This document shows, piece by piece, positions 9,010 to 18,018 of a stretch of 64,000 nucleotides of DNA. Location: positions 682,001-746,000 of the forward strand of contig NZ_QEWO01000002.1 in the NCBI RefSeq assembly GCF_003402235.1, read 5' to 3'. The number at the start of each line of letters is the position of its first letter. Positions within the stretch are counted from its first letter, which is position 1. The position numbers and the translations under genes were made by a program. This DNA comes from Parahaliea mediterranea. GTDB taxonomy: Bacteria > Pseudomonadota > Gammaproteobacteria > Pseudomonadales > Halieaceae. The notes under the pieces were generated by a model that did no database searches, was not told where the DNA came from, and worked only from the letters and a program-made list of their open reading frames with translations.

Positions 9010-12000
9010 TCAGCCCGCCCCGGCCTTTGCCGAGCGGCGGCTGGACAGCCGCTCGCTCCACTCCAGCACCGCCACCGTGAGCGCCGGCAGCATGGTGAGG
9101 GTCACCAGCGCGGCCCCCAGAATGCCGAACATGACAATGGCGCCAACACCCCGGTACAGCTCGGTGCCGGCGCCGGGGATCATCACCAGCGGCGCCAGCC
9201 CGCAGATCGTGGTGATGGTGGACATGGCGATGGGCCGCAGGCGCGCCTCCACCGCTTCCTTCACCGCATCCACCGGCACCATGGCCTGCTCTTTTACATT
9301 CCGCACGGCACGGTCAACGATAAGAATGGGGTTGTTGACCACAGTGCCCATCAGAATGAGAAAGCCGAGCATGGATATCATGTCGAAGGGCTGCACGATG
9401 GTCGCCATGCCGAACAGGGGCAGCAGCGCGCCCACGCCGTTCAGCAGGGCCAGTCCCACAATGCCGCCGGCAATGCCCAGGGGGATGGAGGTCATGATCA
9501 GCAGGGGGTAGCCCCAGTGAGTGAAGATGGCCACCATCAGCAGGTAGATGATGAACAGGGCTACCGCATAGTTGCTGACCAGGGCCTCGCGGGTGGCGTC
9601 CAGCTGGTCGGCGGCGCCGGAGATATCAATGCTCACCCCAGCCGGGATTTCGCCGCTCTCGCGCATGGCCGCCACCAGTTCGTTGCGCACCTTGGCCACG
9701 CCGGTTTCCAGCGGGATGCTGCGCGGCGGGATGATATTGAGGGTTACCGTGCGCCGGCCGTTGACCCGGCGCAGGGAGTTGGTGTCCACCGACTCCTCGA
9801 TGCTCGCCAGCGCACCCAGCGGCAGCACCGCGCCATTGGGCGTGTACACCGGCAGCTGGGCCAGGTTGTCCAGCTCTGCGTTCTGGCCCACGTCGGAATA
9901 GAGGTAGATGTCGATCTTGTCGTCTTCCATGAAGAACTCATCCACATAGCTGCCATCGGTCAGGGCCGACACGGTAAAGCCCAGGTCGTCGGCCGTCAGG
10001 CCCAGCTCCGCCGCCCGCTCCCAGTGGGGGTGAATTTCCACCATGGGCTGGGCCAGGGTGAGCGAGGACGGCTGGCTCTGGATGCGCGGGTTGTCGAACA
10101 CGGTTTCGGCGTGGCGATAGGCGGACAGCGCCACCCGGTAGATGTCCTCCAGCCGGGCGCCGCCGATATCCAGGTTGATGCTGCGGGTGCCGCCGTCGTT
10201 GCTGGTGATGATGGAACCCCGGGCGGCGAAGGCGCGCATCCCCGGGTAGCCTTCGTAAATATCGGTAAGGGCATCCATCAGCGGTTCAATGTCGGCGCCA
10301 TCCACCGGCTCGGCGATAATGCGCATGTCGCCGGTGCCAATGCGCATGTTGAGGTATTTCAGCGCCGGCACTGGCGCGTCGCCGCGCTGGAAGTCTGCCG
10401 GGTCGGCATCCACAAAGGGCAGCAGGTGCTGTTCAATCTCGCGCCCGATTTGCAGCATGGCCGGCAGGTTGTAGCCCGGCGGCGCGTTCATCGAGGCAAA
10501 CACTTTCGGCTCCTCGCCCTCCGGCAGGTATTCCGCCGGTGGCGTGAGCCAGGCGATGATCACCACGCTCAGCAGGCAGGTGATGCCAATGCAGGTATAG
10601 CGCCGGCGCGGCGTGGCCAGCAGGGCACTGACGGCCGCCAGGGTGGAACGACGCAGGCGCTCGCCGCTGGCGCTGCCCTCCCCCTCGCCCCGGGGGCGAA
10701 TGGTGAGCCGCGCCGCCGCCGTGGGCAGCACGGTGATGGCCACCAGCATGGAGGCGAGAATGGCGGCGGAAATGGCCATGGCGATATCAGAGTACAGCTG
10801 GCCTGCCTCCTCCTGTACAAACAGCACCGGGATAAAAACCAGCACCGTGGTCATGGTGGAGGCGAACACCGCCGGCCACACCTGGCGCACGCCCTCGATG
10901 GCGGCGCGAACGCGGTCGGCCCCGCGGCGCCGTTCCAGTTCGATGCTCTCCAGCACCACAATGCTGTTGTCCAGGGTCATGCCGATGGCGAAGGCGATGC
11001 CGGCCAGGGAGATAACATTGACCGTGCGCCCCGCCACCAGCAGGCCCAGGAAGCCGACGATAATGCAGATGGGAATGCCCATCACCCCCACCAGCGTTGT
11101 GCGCAGGGAGCGCAGGAAGAGGTACATCACCGCCGTGGCCAGCAGAGCCCCGAGGATGAGGTTCTGCCACACATTGGCGACTGAGTCCTCCACGTAGCGC
11201 ACATCGTCGGACATCAGCGCCATCATCAGGCCGTTGGGTTCAAGCAGCTCGTCATTCATCGGCTCAAGGTCGGCGAGAATGGCGCGCTTGATGTCGATGA
11301 CGTTGGAGCCCGACTCCCGGCGCAGGGCAACCATGATGCCGTCCTGGCCGTTGAAGGTAGTAACGTCGCGCTTTTCAAAATGGTCGAGCTGGATGGTGGC
11401 CACATCCGCCAGGCGGATAATGGCGTCGCCCCGGCGCGCCAGCACCAGGTCGTTGAGGGAGGCCACCGAATCAAAGCGGCCCACTGTGCGCAGCAGGTAC
11501 TGCCGCTTGCCCGATTCGATCTCGCCGCCGGAGCGGTCGCGGTTGCGGCTGCGAATGGCGCTGCGCACATCGGCCAGGCTCAGCCCGCGCTGGGCCAGGC
11601 GGGCCGGGTCAATGAGAATCTGCACCTGGCGCTCGGCGCCGCCCCACACGCTGACCTCGGACACCCCGGGAATGCGCGACAGGCGCGGCTTGACGTTTTC
11701 CTCCAGGAAGTCGCGGGTGAGGTCCATGTCCAGCTGGCGCGGGTTGTCCGGCAGGGGCGTGACAATAAAGAACATGAAGTTGTTGGCGGAGAAGGAGTTG
11801 GCATAGATGCGCGGCTCGTCCACCGCCTCGGGGTAGGACGGCACCTGGCTGAGGGCGTTGTTGACCCGAATCAGCATTTCGGTGATGTCGGTACCAAAGG
11901 GAAATTCCAGTTCGATTTCCGCCGAGCCGCTCTCGGCGGTGGCAATGATGCGCGACAGATTGGGCAGGTTGCGCAGGTACTCCTCCTGCTCGATGAGGAT

Positions 12001-12180
12001 TTCCTTTTCCACATCCTGCGGCGTGGCGCCGGGCCAGTTGGTGCGCACGCTGATTACCCGCACATCCAAATCGGGGATCATCTGCACCGGAATGCGGGTG
12101 GCGGCCACAATGCCCAGCACGCAGACGATCAGCACGGTGACCGTCATCAGGGTGCCGCGGGCGACGATTTTCTCGAACAT
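9010..12180 (-). CDS. RND efflux permease (HAE1/AcrB family)
   Basis: A 1056-residue inner-membrane proton antiporter with the expected length and layout: TM1 near residues 12-30, a large periplasmic loop, TM2-6 (about 335-480), TM7, a second large loop, and TM8-12 (about 870-1030). In TM4 the proton-relay pair reads GMTLDNSIVVLES, so the first Asp is kept and the second is Asn, a variant common outside the AcrB subgroup. It follows the adaptor gene by only 3 bp, so the pair forms one operon. No TolC-type channel gene is present in the window, so a channel encoded elsewhere must complete the pump. The substrate is unknown. Confidence 0.93.
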   Translation of the reverse strand: MFEKIVARGTLMTVTVLIVCVLGIVAATRIPVQMIPDLDVRVISVRTNWPGATPQDVEKEILIEQEEYLRNLPNLSRIIATAESGSAEIELEFPFGTDITEMLIRVNNALSQVPSYPEAVDEPRIYANSFSANNFMFFIVTPLPDNPRQLDMDLTRDFLEENVKPRLSRIPGVSEVSVWGGAERQVQILIDPARLAQRGLSLADVRSAIRSRNRDRSGGEIESGKRQYLLRTVGRFDSVASLNDLVLARRGDAIIRLADVATIQLDHFEKRDVTTFNGQDGIMVALRRESGSNVIDIKRAILADLEPMNDELLEPNGLMMALMSDDVRYVEDSVANVWQNLILGALLATAVMYLFLRSLRTTLVGVMGIPICIIVGFLGLLVAGRTVNVISLAGIAFAIGMTLDNSIVVLESIELERRRGADRVRAAIEGVRQVWPAVFASTMTTVLVFIPVLFVQEEAGQLYSDIAMAISAAILASMLVAITVLPTAAARLTIRPRGEGEGSASGERLRRSTLAAVSALLATPRRRYTCIGITCLLSVVIIAWLTPPAEYLPEGEEPKVFASMNAPPGYNLPAMLQIGREIEQHLLPFVDADPADFQRGDAPVPALKYLNMRIGTGDMRIIAEPVDGADIEPLMDALTDIYEGYPGMRAFAARGSIITSNDGGTRSINLDIGGARLEDIYRVALSAYRHAETVFDNPRIQSQPSSLTLAQPMVEIHPHWERAAELGLTADDLGFTVSALTDGSYVDEFFMEDDKIDIYLYSDVGQNAELDNLAQLPVYTPNGAVLPLGALASIEESVDTNSLRRVNGRRTVTLNIIPPRSIPLETGVAKVRNELVAAMRESGEIPAGVSIDISGAADQLDATREALVSNYAVALFIIYLLMVAIFTHWGYPLLIMTSIPLGIAGGIVGLALLNGVGALLPLFGMATIVQPFDMISMLGFLILMGTVVNNPILIVDRAVRNVKEQAMVPVDAVKEAVEARLRPIAMSTITTICGLAPLVMIPGAGTELYRGVGAIVMFGILGAALVTLTMLPALTVAVLEWSERLSSRRSAKAGAG

Positions 12181-12183
12181 GAG

Positions 12184-13293
12184 CTAGCGCCCTCCGGCGG
12201 AGGGAGAGGCCCGCCTGACCGTGACGCTCTGGCCGATCTGCAGGGCCTCGTTGCCCTCCAGCACCACCTGCTCGCCGCCGGACAGGCCACTGCGAATTTC
12301 CACCTTGCCGTCGAACTGCAGGCCGATTTGCACCAGATTCTCGGTGACGGTAGCGCCGTCACCGCCGCGCTGAATCGTCCACACCACGGTGCGGCCATCG
12401 GGATAGCGCAGGGTGGCATCGCGCGGCACCACCAGGCCCTCGCGGCCGGTGGGCATCTGCAGCACCGCACTCACCGACATGCCGGGCTTGAGCATGGGGC
12501 TGTCTTCCCCGGGCAGCACGCGCAGCAGGAAGGTGCGGGCGCCAGGGTCGGTCACCGGGACGGCGGTTTCCACCTGCCCGACGTAACGCATTTGCGGCGC
12601 GGTGCTCAGGCTGTAATGCACCTGGCCGCCCTGGCGAATGGCCTCCAGGTAATCCTCCGCCACGGGAAAGTCCATGCGCACCGCATCGGTGGCCACCAGA
12701 TCCAGCACCGCCTGCCCCGGCGTGACCCACTCGCCGAGGTCGGTGAGTTTGGCGCTCACCACCCCGGCGAAGGGGGCGCGCAGGGTGTGCCGCGCCAGCA
12801 CCGCGCGCTGGTAGGCCGCTTCGGCCACGGCCTGCTCCCGCGCGGCCTGGTCCTGCTGCACTTCCGATTCGATATCCCGCACCAGGCTTTCGGCAATGCT
12901 GCGCTGGGGAATCAGCTCCTGGGCCTCTTTCAAACGGCGCTTGGCGTCTTGCAGGGCGTTGCCGGCCTGGCGCGCCCGGGCCTCTGCGCTGTCCAGTTGC
13001 AGGGCGGCCAGTTCCGGGTCCAGTTCCAGCAGCACATCCCCCGCCTCCACCCGCGAGCCGGCATCCACCAACAGGGATTGCACCAGGCCACTGGTCGCCG
13101 CCGACAGGCGCGAGCTGCGTTGGGCCGTTACCGTGCCGGTCAGGGGCACCTGTTGCAGAATGGCCATGCGCTCAACATCCGCCACGGTGACCGGCACGCC
13201 CTCCTGGGCGCCGGCGGGCGCGATGACACACAGGGCCGACACGGCGGCCAGCAGGGAAAGCAGCAAAGCGGGGTGGCGGATGATCAGGGGCAC
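12184..13293 (-). CDS. RND efflux periplasmic adaptor (membrane fusion protein)
   Basis: A 369-residue adaptor of the HlyD/AcrA class. The GTG at 13293 starts a clean signal peptide (PLIIRHPALLLSLLAAVSAL ... APAGAQEG) with an AGG 10 bp upstream; a start 33 codons further upstream would bury it. The lipoyl/hairpin region (about 55-175) includes GTVTAQRSSRLSAATSGLVQ and the long helical DAKRRLKEAQELI segment. The beta-barrel domain and the C-terminal membrane-proximal domain (GLSGGEQVVLEGNEALQIGQ) follow. No lipobox Cys is present, so it is held by the signal anchor or is soluble. The permease gene follows after 3 bp. Confidence 0.9.
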   Translation of the reverse strand: MPLIIRHPALLLSLLAAVSALCVIAPAGAQEGVPVTVADVERMAILQQVPLTGTVTAQRSSRLSAATSGLVQSLLVDAGSRVEAGDVLLELDPELAALQLDSAEARARQAGNALQDAKRRLKEAQELIPQRSIAESLVRDIESEVQQDQAAREQAVAEAAYQRAVLARHTLRAPFAGVVSAKLTDLGEWVTPGQAVLDLVATDAVRMDFPVAEDYLEAIRQGGQVHYSLSTAPQMRYVGQVETAVPVTDPGARTFLLRVLPGEDSPMLKPGMSVSAVLQMPTGREGLVVPRDATLRYPDGRTVVWTIQRGGDGATVTENLVQIGLQFDGKVEIRSGLSGGEQVVLEGNEALQIGQSVTVRRASPSAGGR

Positions 13294-13454
13294 GCTAAAA
13301 ACCTTGTCGGCGAGAAAATGGGAATGACTATCAAACAGATAGCAAGAATATAGGACAGCCCATTCACTTGCCATGGCCCCGTTACCGGCCAACTGGCATT
13401 GCCCGCCAGGCCTGCGTCATCCGGCAGACGGCGCAGGCCCTCAAAATAACGGCA

Positions 13455-13472
13455 CGGCGGCTGGCACCGCCG
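13455..13472 (-). terminator. Possible terminator after the 13478-14347 gene
   Basis: On the minus strand a CGGCGG/CCGCCG stem with a 6-nt loop follows the stop codon of the periplasmic protein gene, with a short T-rich stretch (GTTATTTTG) just beyond. Confidence 0.4.
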
Positions 13473-13477
13473 CCCGC

Positions 13478-14347
13478 TTACAGCTGCGGGCCCTTGCCCC
13501 GGGCGATGCGCTCCGCCACCGCCTTCTCCTGAAGGCCCGCCACCCACTCGCTGGCCGCCAGTTGCGAACGGATGGCGTGCTCCACATCCACCATGCGGGC
13601 GCTCACGCCCTTGACCGGGTCGCCGCGCAGGTTGAACGACAAAAACGACGCGCACTGCTCGGGGTGGGCGTACTTCTGCTGGATATCCCGTCCCTGCACC
13701 AGGGTGTTCAGGTTAGCGGCAAGCGGCCCGCTGGCGGCGGGGTTGGAACACAGGGTTCGATCCGCCGGGAAGTGCCAGTGCAGGCGCTTCTGCGAGGCCG
13801 GCTGGCCGTACTTGCCCACCAGGGCATCGCGGAACTGGGCCCGGGTGATCGGGTTGGCGATATTGTTCTCGTAGCGGGTGATCTGCACCACCCGGCCGGC
13901 CAGCGGCGGCGGCGAGAAATCCACCGTCACCGTGAGAATTTCCTGGGTCTGGCGGTCGTGGCGCACCGTGCCGGACAGGCTGCCCAGGAAGGTCTCTGTC
14001 TGCAGTTCCTGCAGCCCGTCGGAATAGTGGAAGTAGGCGTTGTGTACTTCCAGCTTTACCTCCGGGTTCAGGCGGCGGAACACCGCTTCCACCTCTTCGC
14101 GGTTCATGCCCAGGCGAAAGCCCAGAATGTCGACGCTGTCCGCGCTGGTCTCCGTGGTGGGGGATCCTGCATTGGCAGGGCCCGCTGCGGCAGGGCCCGC
14201 TGTGCCAGGGTCCGCTGTGCCAGGATCCGCTGTGACAGTGCCGGCCGCTGCCAGCGCCATCGTCGCAAACAGCAGAGCGGCCCTCAGTCGCCGGCCCTTG
14301 CGCATGGCCGCTTGCCACCCGCCCCTTTCACACTGCGCACGGTTCAT
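13478..14347 (-). CDS. Exported protein of unknown function with repeat linker
   Basis: A 289-residue protein. The ATG at 14347 overlaps the upstream stop as ATGA and has an AGGAG site 7 bp before it, so translation is coupled. A signal peptide (RLRAALLFATMALAAAGTVTA, about residues 18-38) is followed by a low-complexity linker of TADPG/AAAGP pentapeptides made by a 15-bp repeat. The conserved part begins at VDILGFRLGMNREEVEAVFRRL (about residue 70), a motif seen in many periplasmic proteins with repeated Gly-Met-x-x-x-Glu helices. Later Cys residues (TLCSNPAAS, EQCASF) may form a disulfide. I do not recognise the family. It probably acts with the membrane protein encoded upstream. Confidence 0.75.
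   Translation of the reverse strand: MNRAQCERGGWQAAMRKGRRLRAALLFATMALAAAGTVTADPGTADPGTAGPAAAGPANAGSPTTETSADSVDILGFRLGMNREEVEAVFRRLNPEVKLEVHNAYFHYSDGLQELQTETFLGSLSGTVRHDRQTQEILTVTVDFSPPPLAGRVVQITRYENNIANPITRAQFRDALVGKYGQPASQKRLHWHFPADRTLCSNPAASGPLAANLNTLVQGRDIQQKYAHPEQCASFLSFNLRGDPVKGVSARMVDVEHAIRSQLAASEWVAGLQEKAVAERIARGKGPQL
14176..14235 (-). repeat. 15-bp tandem repeat (4 copies) in the linker of the exported protein
   Basis: Four units of the form CAGGGCCCGCTGTGC (plus strand) with one to three changes each. They encode the pentapeptide-like linker directly after the signal peptide. Confidence 0.88.
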
Positions 14348-15159
14348 GACGGCTCTCCTGGCTTCGCTAACGGCTTTCTCTGGTTGGCTGATGGCTCTCT
14401 CGGATTGGCTGACGGCCCTCCCGGATTGGCTGATGGCTCTCTCAGATTGGCGGACGGCGCGCGCCGAAAGGCGGCGATGCACTCGTCCTTGGCATTGTGC
14501 AAGCCAACCTGCCGCTGGTGCCGATAGCTGTTGAAGCCCACGTACAGGCCGAGCGCCTGCAACAGCCCCACCAGCAAAAACAGCGCCGAACCGCGACTCA
14601 AGTAGAGCAGCAGCCCCCCGACCGTACACACCAGCAGGATCAGCCCCAGGTGCGACACCCCCAGCGCACTGAGCTGTGCCCGGTAGTGGGTCAGGCCCAG
14701 CAGCGCCAGCACCATTGCGCCCCAAGCAGCCACCGCCAGGGGCAGCAGCAACAGGCCGCCAATGGCACCGCCCAGGGCCAGTTGGTAGCAAAAACGAGCG
14801 TAGTTGGCCGGCGCCAGCACGCCGGTCAGCAGCGAATGGCCGGGCTCTGCGGCGCGGGTAGCCTCTCCTGCCGGTTCACGGCTGGAAAGGCCCACCACCG
14901 CCCCCACCAGCACGGCCACCAGGCCAAGCCAGAACAGCACCGGGCTGTAGGCCGGCCCCTCGCTGAAGGCCCCCGCGCCCTCGCAGAGGGCAGCGCTGGA
15001 ATACAGGCACGCCATCAGGCGCGTGCTGTAGTCATCGCCCATAAAGCTGCCGGCCATATCCATGGCATCGGCAAAGGCCACGATAAACCACACCACCGCC
15101 AACAACACCAGGCCCAGCCCACCGGCCACCAACAACACACTCAACCTGCGCGTATTCAT
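14344..15159 (-). CDS. Multi-pass membrane protein of unknown function with heptapeptide-repeat tail
   Basis: A 271-residue inner-membrane protein. The ATG at 15159 has AGGAGAG 5-6 bp upstream, while the longer frame start has none. Hydrophobic segments lie near residues 6-28, 70-88, 118-165 and 172-215 (about five or six spans); the loop after TM1 contains two Cys (RLMACLYSSAALCEG). The C-terminus (about 235-271) is a run of seven-residue SANPREP-like repeats made by a 21-bp DNA repeat, ending at the stop codon. The stop overlaps the start of the exported protein gene (ATGA). Divergent from the winged-helix/kinase gene. I do not recognise the family. Confidence 0.75.
   Translation of the reverse strand: MNTRRLSVLLVAGGLGLVLLAVVWFIVAFADAMDMAGSFMGDDYSTRLMACLYSSAALCEGAGAFSEGPAYSPVLFWLGLVAVLVGAVVGLSSREPAGEATRAAEPGHSLLTGVLAPANYARFCYQLALGGAIGGLLLLPLAVAAWGAMVLALLGLTHYRAQLSALGVSHLGLILLVCTVGGLLLYLSRGSALFLLVGLLQALGLYVGFNSYRHQRQVGLHNAKDECIAAFRRAPSANLREPSANPGGPSANPREPSANQRKPLAKPGEPS
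14345..14460 (-). repeat. 21-bp tandem repeat (about 5 copies) spanning a gene junction
   Basis: Units of the form GCTGATGGCTCTCTCGGATTG (14366-14449, with partial units each side) encode heptapeptides at the C-terminus of the membrane protein. The array runs right up to the stop/start overlap with the next gene, so copy number changes would alter the protein tail but keep the frame. Confidence 0.88.
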
Positions 15160-15324
15160 GTCATCTCTCCTGTCACCGCAACCTGCCGGCCAACGCATCA
15201 GCCTACGCATCACAGGCTGGCGCAGGGCCACGCAGTTGTCCTATCTTTGCCCTAACCAATTCCTAACCCCGCGAAAACGGGCGCGGAATCAACACCTTGC
15301 AACCACACGAGGAAGCGCCCGGCC

Positions 15325-18018
15325 ATGGCAGAACGGTCTAAACCGACCCTGTACCGCTATCGCTTTGGGGCGGCAGAGTTCGACGAGGCGCGCTTTGAGC
15401 TGCGGGTGGCGGGCCTGCCGGTGGACATCCAGCGCAAGCCGTTGGAAGTGCTGGCCCTGTTGCTGGCCCACGCCGGCGAGGTGGTCACCCGGGAGGAACT
15501 GCTGGACAGTGTGTGGCAGGGCCGCCCCACGGTGGATAACGTGGTTGCCAACGCCGTCGCCAAACTGCGCAGTGCCCTCAACCCCGAGGGCGCTGGCTAC
15601 ATCATCACCCAGCCCCGGGTGGGCTACCGCTTCCACGGCCCCCTGGAGCGCAGCGCCGTGGGCCGCCAGTTCAGCAGCCAGTTGGACCTGGCCCCGGGCA
15701 TGGGCGTGCCGGCGCGGCCCAACTTTGTGCTCAGGGAGCCCTTGGGCGGCTCGCGAAACAACGAAGTCTGGCTGGCTCGCCACGCCAAAACCGGCGAGCC
15801 GCGGGTGTACAAATTCAGCCCCGGCGGCGAGCGCCTGGCGGATCTGAAGCGCGAGGCCACCCTGTACCGGGTGCTGCGGGAGAACCTGGGCGAGCGCGCC
15901 GATATCGCCCGCATCATCGACTGGAACTTCGAGGCGCCGCCCTTCTTCCTGGAATGCGCCTACGCCGGCCAGTCCCTGCTGGCATGGTCCACCGGCGCGC
16001 AGGGCCTGGCCAGCCTCACCCGGGAGGCGCGGCTCGCCCTGTTCCTGCAGATCGCCGATGCGGTGGCCGCTGCCCACAGCGTTGGCGTGCTGCACAAGGA
16101 TTTAAAACCAGCCAACATCCTGATCCATCCAGCGCCTGAGGGCGGCTGGCAGCTGTGCCTGAGCGACTTTGGCAGCGGCCGATTGCTGGAATCCGCCCGC
16201 CTGGGTGACATTACCGGCTCGGGGCTCACCACCAGCGGCGCGGTGCTGGACGATGCCGGCAGCGGCACCCCTCACTACCTGGCCCCGGAGCTGCTGGCCG
16301 GGCAGCCCCCCACCGTGCAGAGCGACCTGTACGCTCTGGGCATCATCCTCTACCAGTGCCTGGTGGGCGACCTGCGCCGGCCCATGGCCCCGGGCTGGGA
16401 ACGCGACGTGGACGACCCGCTGCTGTGCCAGGACTTATCCAGCGCCACCGACGGCGACCCGGGGCAGCGCCTGGGGGCGGTCAGCGACCTGGTGACGCGG
16501 CTGCGCACACTCACCCAGCGGTGCAACGCCCAGCAGCAACAGGCACAGGCCACGGCACAGGCGCAGCAGGCCCAGCGCGCCCTGCAACGCAGCCGGGCCC
16601 GGCGCCCCTGGCTGGCGGCCACCCTGCTAACCCTGCTGACTGGCCTGGGCGCCAGCCTGTATCTGTATCGCCAGGCCAGCATCAGCAGTGAGCGCCTGCA
16701 GGCGGTGAACGACTTTTTGTACCGGGACGTGCTGGCCAACACCGGCGCCCTGAAAACCGACAGCGACCCGGACCCCGGCATGCGCCGGGTGCTGCGCCAC
16801 GCCGCCGACACCGTGGGCGAGCGCTTTGCCGGCGACCCGGGCAGCGAGGGCTGGATTCGCAACGGCATTGCCCAGGGCCTGACCGGCCTTGGCGACTACG
16901 CCGCGGCAGAACAGCAACAGCGCCTTGCCGTGGACTTGCTGGGCCAGGCCCACGGCCCCGGCCACCCGCGCACCCTGCTGGCGCGGCGCGGCTACGCCAT
17001 GCTGCTGCTGGAGCAGTCGCGCTTTGACGAGGCCGAGGCGGTGCTGTCGGCGGTGGATGACCTGCAGCGCAATGCCAGCGCCGTCGACGCCGAGGATGCC
17101 TTTGTCCTGCAGGCGCTGCGCGGCATGCTGCGGGCCGCACGCAAAGATTGCCGGGGCGCCCTCGGCGACCTGCGCAGTGCCCAGGCCATCGCCCTGCCGC
17201 CCTCCCCCGAAGCCACCTACAACCTGTTCAACGTGCGCTCCTGGATTGGCGAGGCCCTGAACTGCCTGGGCCAGCACCGCGAGGCACTGGCCCACTACCA
17301 GCAGCTGCTGGATAAGCTGTTGCAAAAGCCGCAGGATGCCGAGGCTCTGGGCCCGGCCCTGATCGCCTACGCCCGACTCGGCCAGGCCCAGGCCCTGCAA
17401 CAGACCGGGCAGGCCGGGCAAGCCGAAACCACCCTGCAGGCGGCCCTCGACCAGCTGGAGCGCGGTGTGGGCGACAGCGACCCCTTCACCCTGGGGCAGG
17501 CCCTGGTGGTTGCCGGCCGCTACTACCTGGATGCCGGCGAACTGGCGCGCGCCACCGGCTACCTGGAGCGCGGCCGCCAGCTGCTGCTGGGCGTGGACGA
17601 GCGCCAGGAAAAAGCCCTGAACGCCCTGCGCATGCTGGCCAGCATCGACTACTGCCAGGGCCGCCTGCAAAACGCCACCCTGCGCCTGGGCGAAGCCCGC
17701 GCCGCGCTGCTGGACACCTGGGGCCCCAACGCACCCGACACCCAGGCTGCCAGCTTCTGGCTGGCGGCTACCCTGCTGGCCGGCGGCGACAGCGCAGCGG
17801 CCAACAGCCTGGGCAGCGCGCTGGATGCCGATGCGCTGGCCCTGGCCATGGGCGGCGCCGGCTGGGTGCAAAAACTGGCGACCCTGCGGCGCGTGGCCGA
17901 AGCGGGCGAGCCAGGCGGGGCGGATAGGCTGCCGCAGGCGCTGTGCCCGGCGCCGGAGCCGCTGCGCGCCTCGGGTTCGGCCAGTCCCTCAGCCCAGCTG
18001 ACCGGCCAGGGCCTGTAG
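15325..18018 (+). CDS. Winged-helix DNA-binding / Ser-Thr kinase / TM / TPR fusion protein
   Basis: An 897-residue protein. Residues about 10-110 are an OmpR/CadC-type winged helix (QRKPLEVLALLLAHAGEVVT, ending RVGYRFHG). Residues 135-400 are a Hanks-type kinase: VYK with Lys163, HKDLKPANILI with Asp259 and Asn264, SDFGSG with Asp281, and YLAPELL. The catalytic loop has HKD instead of HRD, so it may not need activation-loop phosphorylation. A Gln-rich helix (about 395-425) leads to one TM span (about 428-450), then TPR repeats to the end, presumably in the periplasm. It resembles a ToxR-like membrane regulator with a kinase inserted. The start has AGGAAG 10 bp upstream. Divergent from the two repeat-bearing envelope genes, its likely targets. 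Confidence 0.88.
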   Translation: MAERSKPTLYRYRFGAAEFDEARFELRVAGLPVDIQRKPLEVLALLLAHAGEVVTREELLDSVWQGRPTVDNVVANAVAKLRSALNPEGAGYIITQPRVGYRFHGPLERSAVGRQFSSQLDLAPGMGVPARPNFVLREPLGGSRNNEVWLARHAKTGEPRVYKFSPGGERLADLKREATLYRVLRENLGERADIARIIDWNFEAPPFFLECAYAGQSLLAWSTGAQGLASLTREARLALFLQIADAVAAAHSVGVLHKDLKPANILIHPAPEGGWQLCLSDFGSGRLLESARLGDITGSGLTTSGAVLDDAGSGTPHYLAPELLAGQPPTVQSDLYALGIILYQCLVGDLRRPMAPGWERDVDDPLLCQDLSSATDGDPGQRLGAVSDLVTRLRTLTQRCNAQQQQAQATAQAQQAQRALQRSRARRPWLAATLLTLLTGLGASLYLYRQASISSERLQAVNDFLYRDVLANTGALKTDSDPDPGMRRVLRHAADTVGERFAGDPGSEGWIRNGIAQGLTGLGDYAAAEQQQRLAVDLLGQAHGPGHPRTLLARRGYAMLLLEQSRFDEAEAVLSAVDDLQRNASAVDAEDAFVLQALRGMLRAARKDCRGALGDLRSAQAIALPPSPEATYNLFNVRSWIGEALNCLGQHREALAHYQQLLDKLLQKPQDAEALGPALIAYARLGQAQALQQTGQAGQAETTLQAALDQLERGVGDSDPFTLGQALVVAGRYYLDAGELARATGYLERGRQLLLGVDERQEKALNALRMLASIDYCQGRLQNATLRLGEARAALLDTWGPNAPDTQAASFWLAATLLAGGDSAAANSLGSALDADALALAMGGAGWVQKLATLRRVAEAGEPGGADRLPQALCPAPEPLRASGSASPSAQLTGQGL

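Noticed and set aside
9517-13353. Two long plus-strand frames opposite the RND pump genes
   Set aside because: Rich in His, Gly and Arg with no domain pattern; mirror effects of GC-rich coding DNA. The opposite strand has clear RND motifs.
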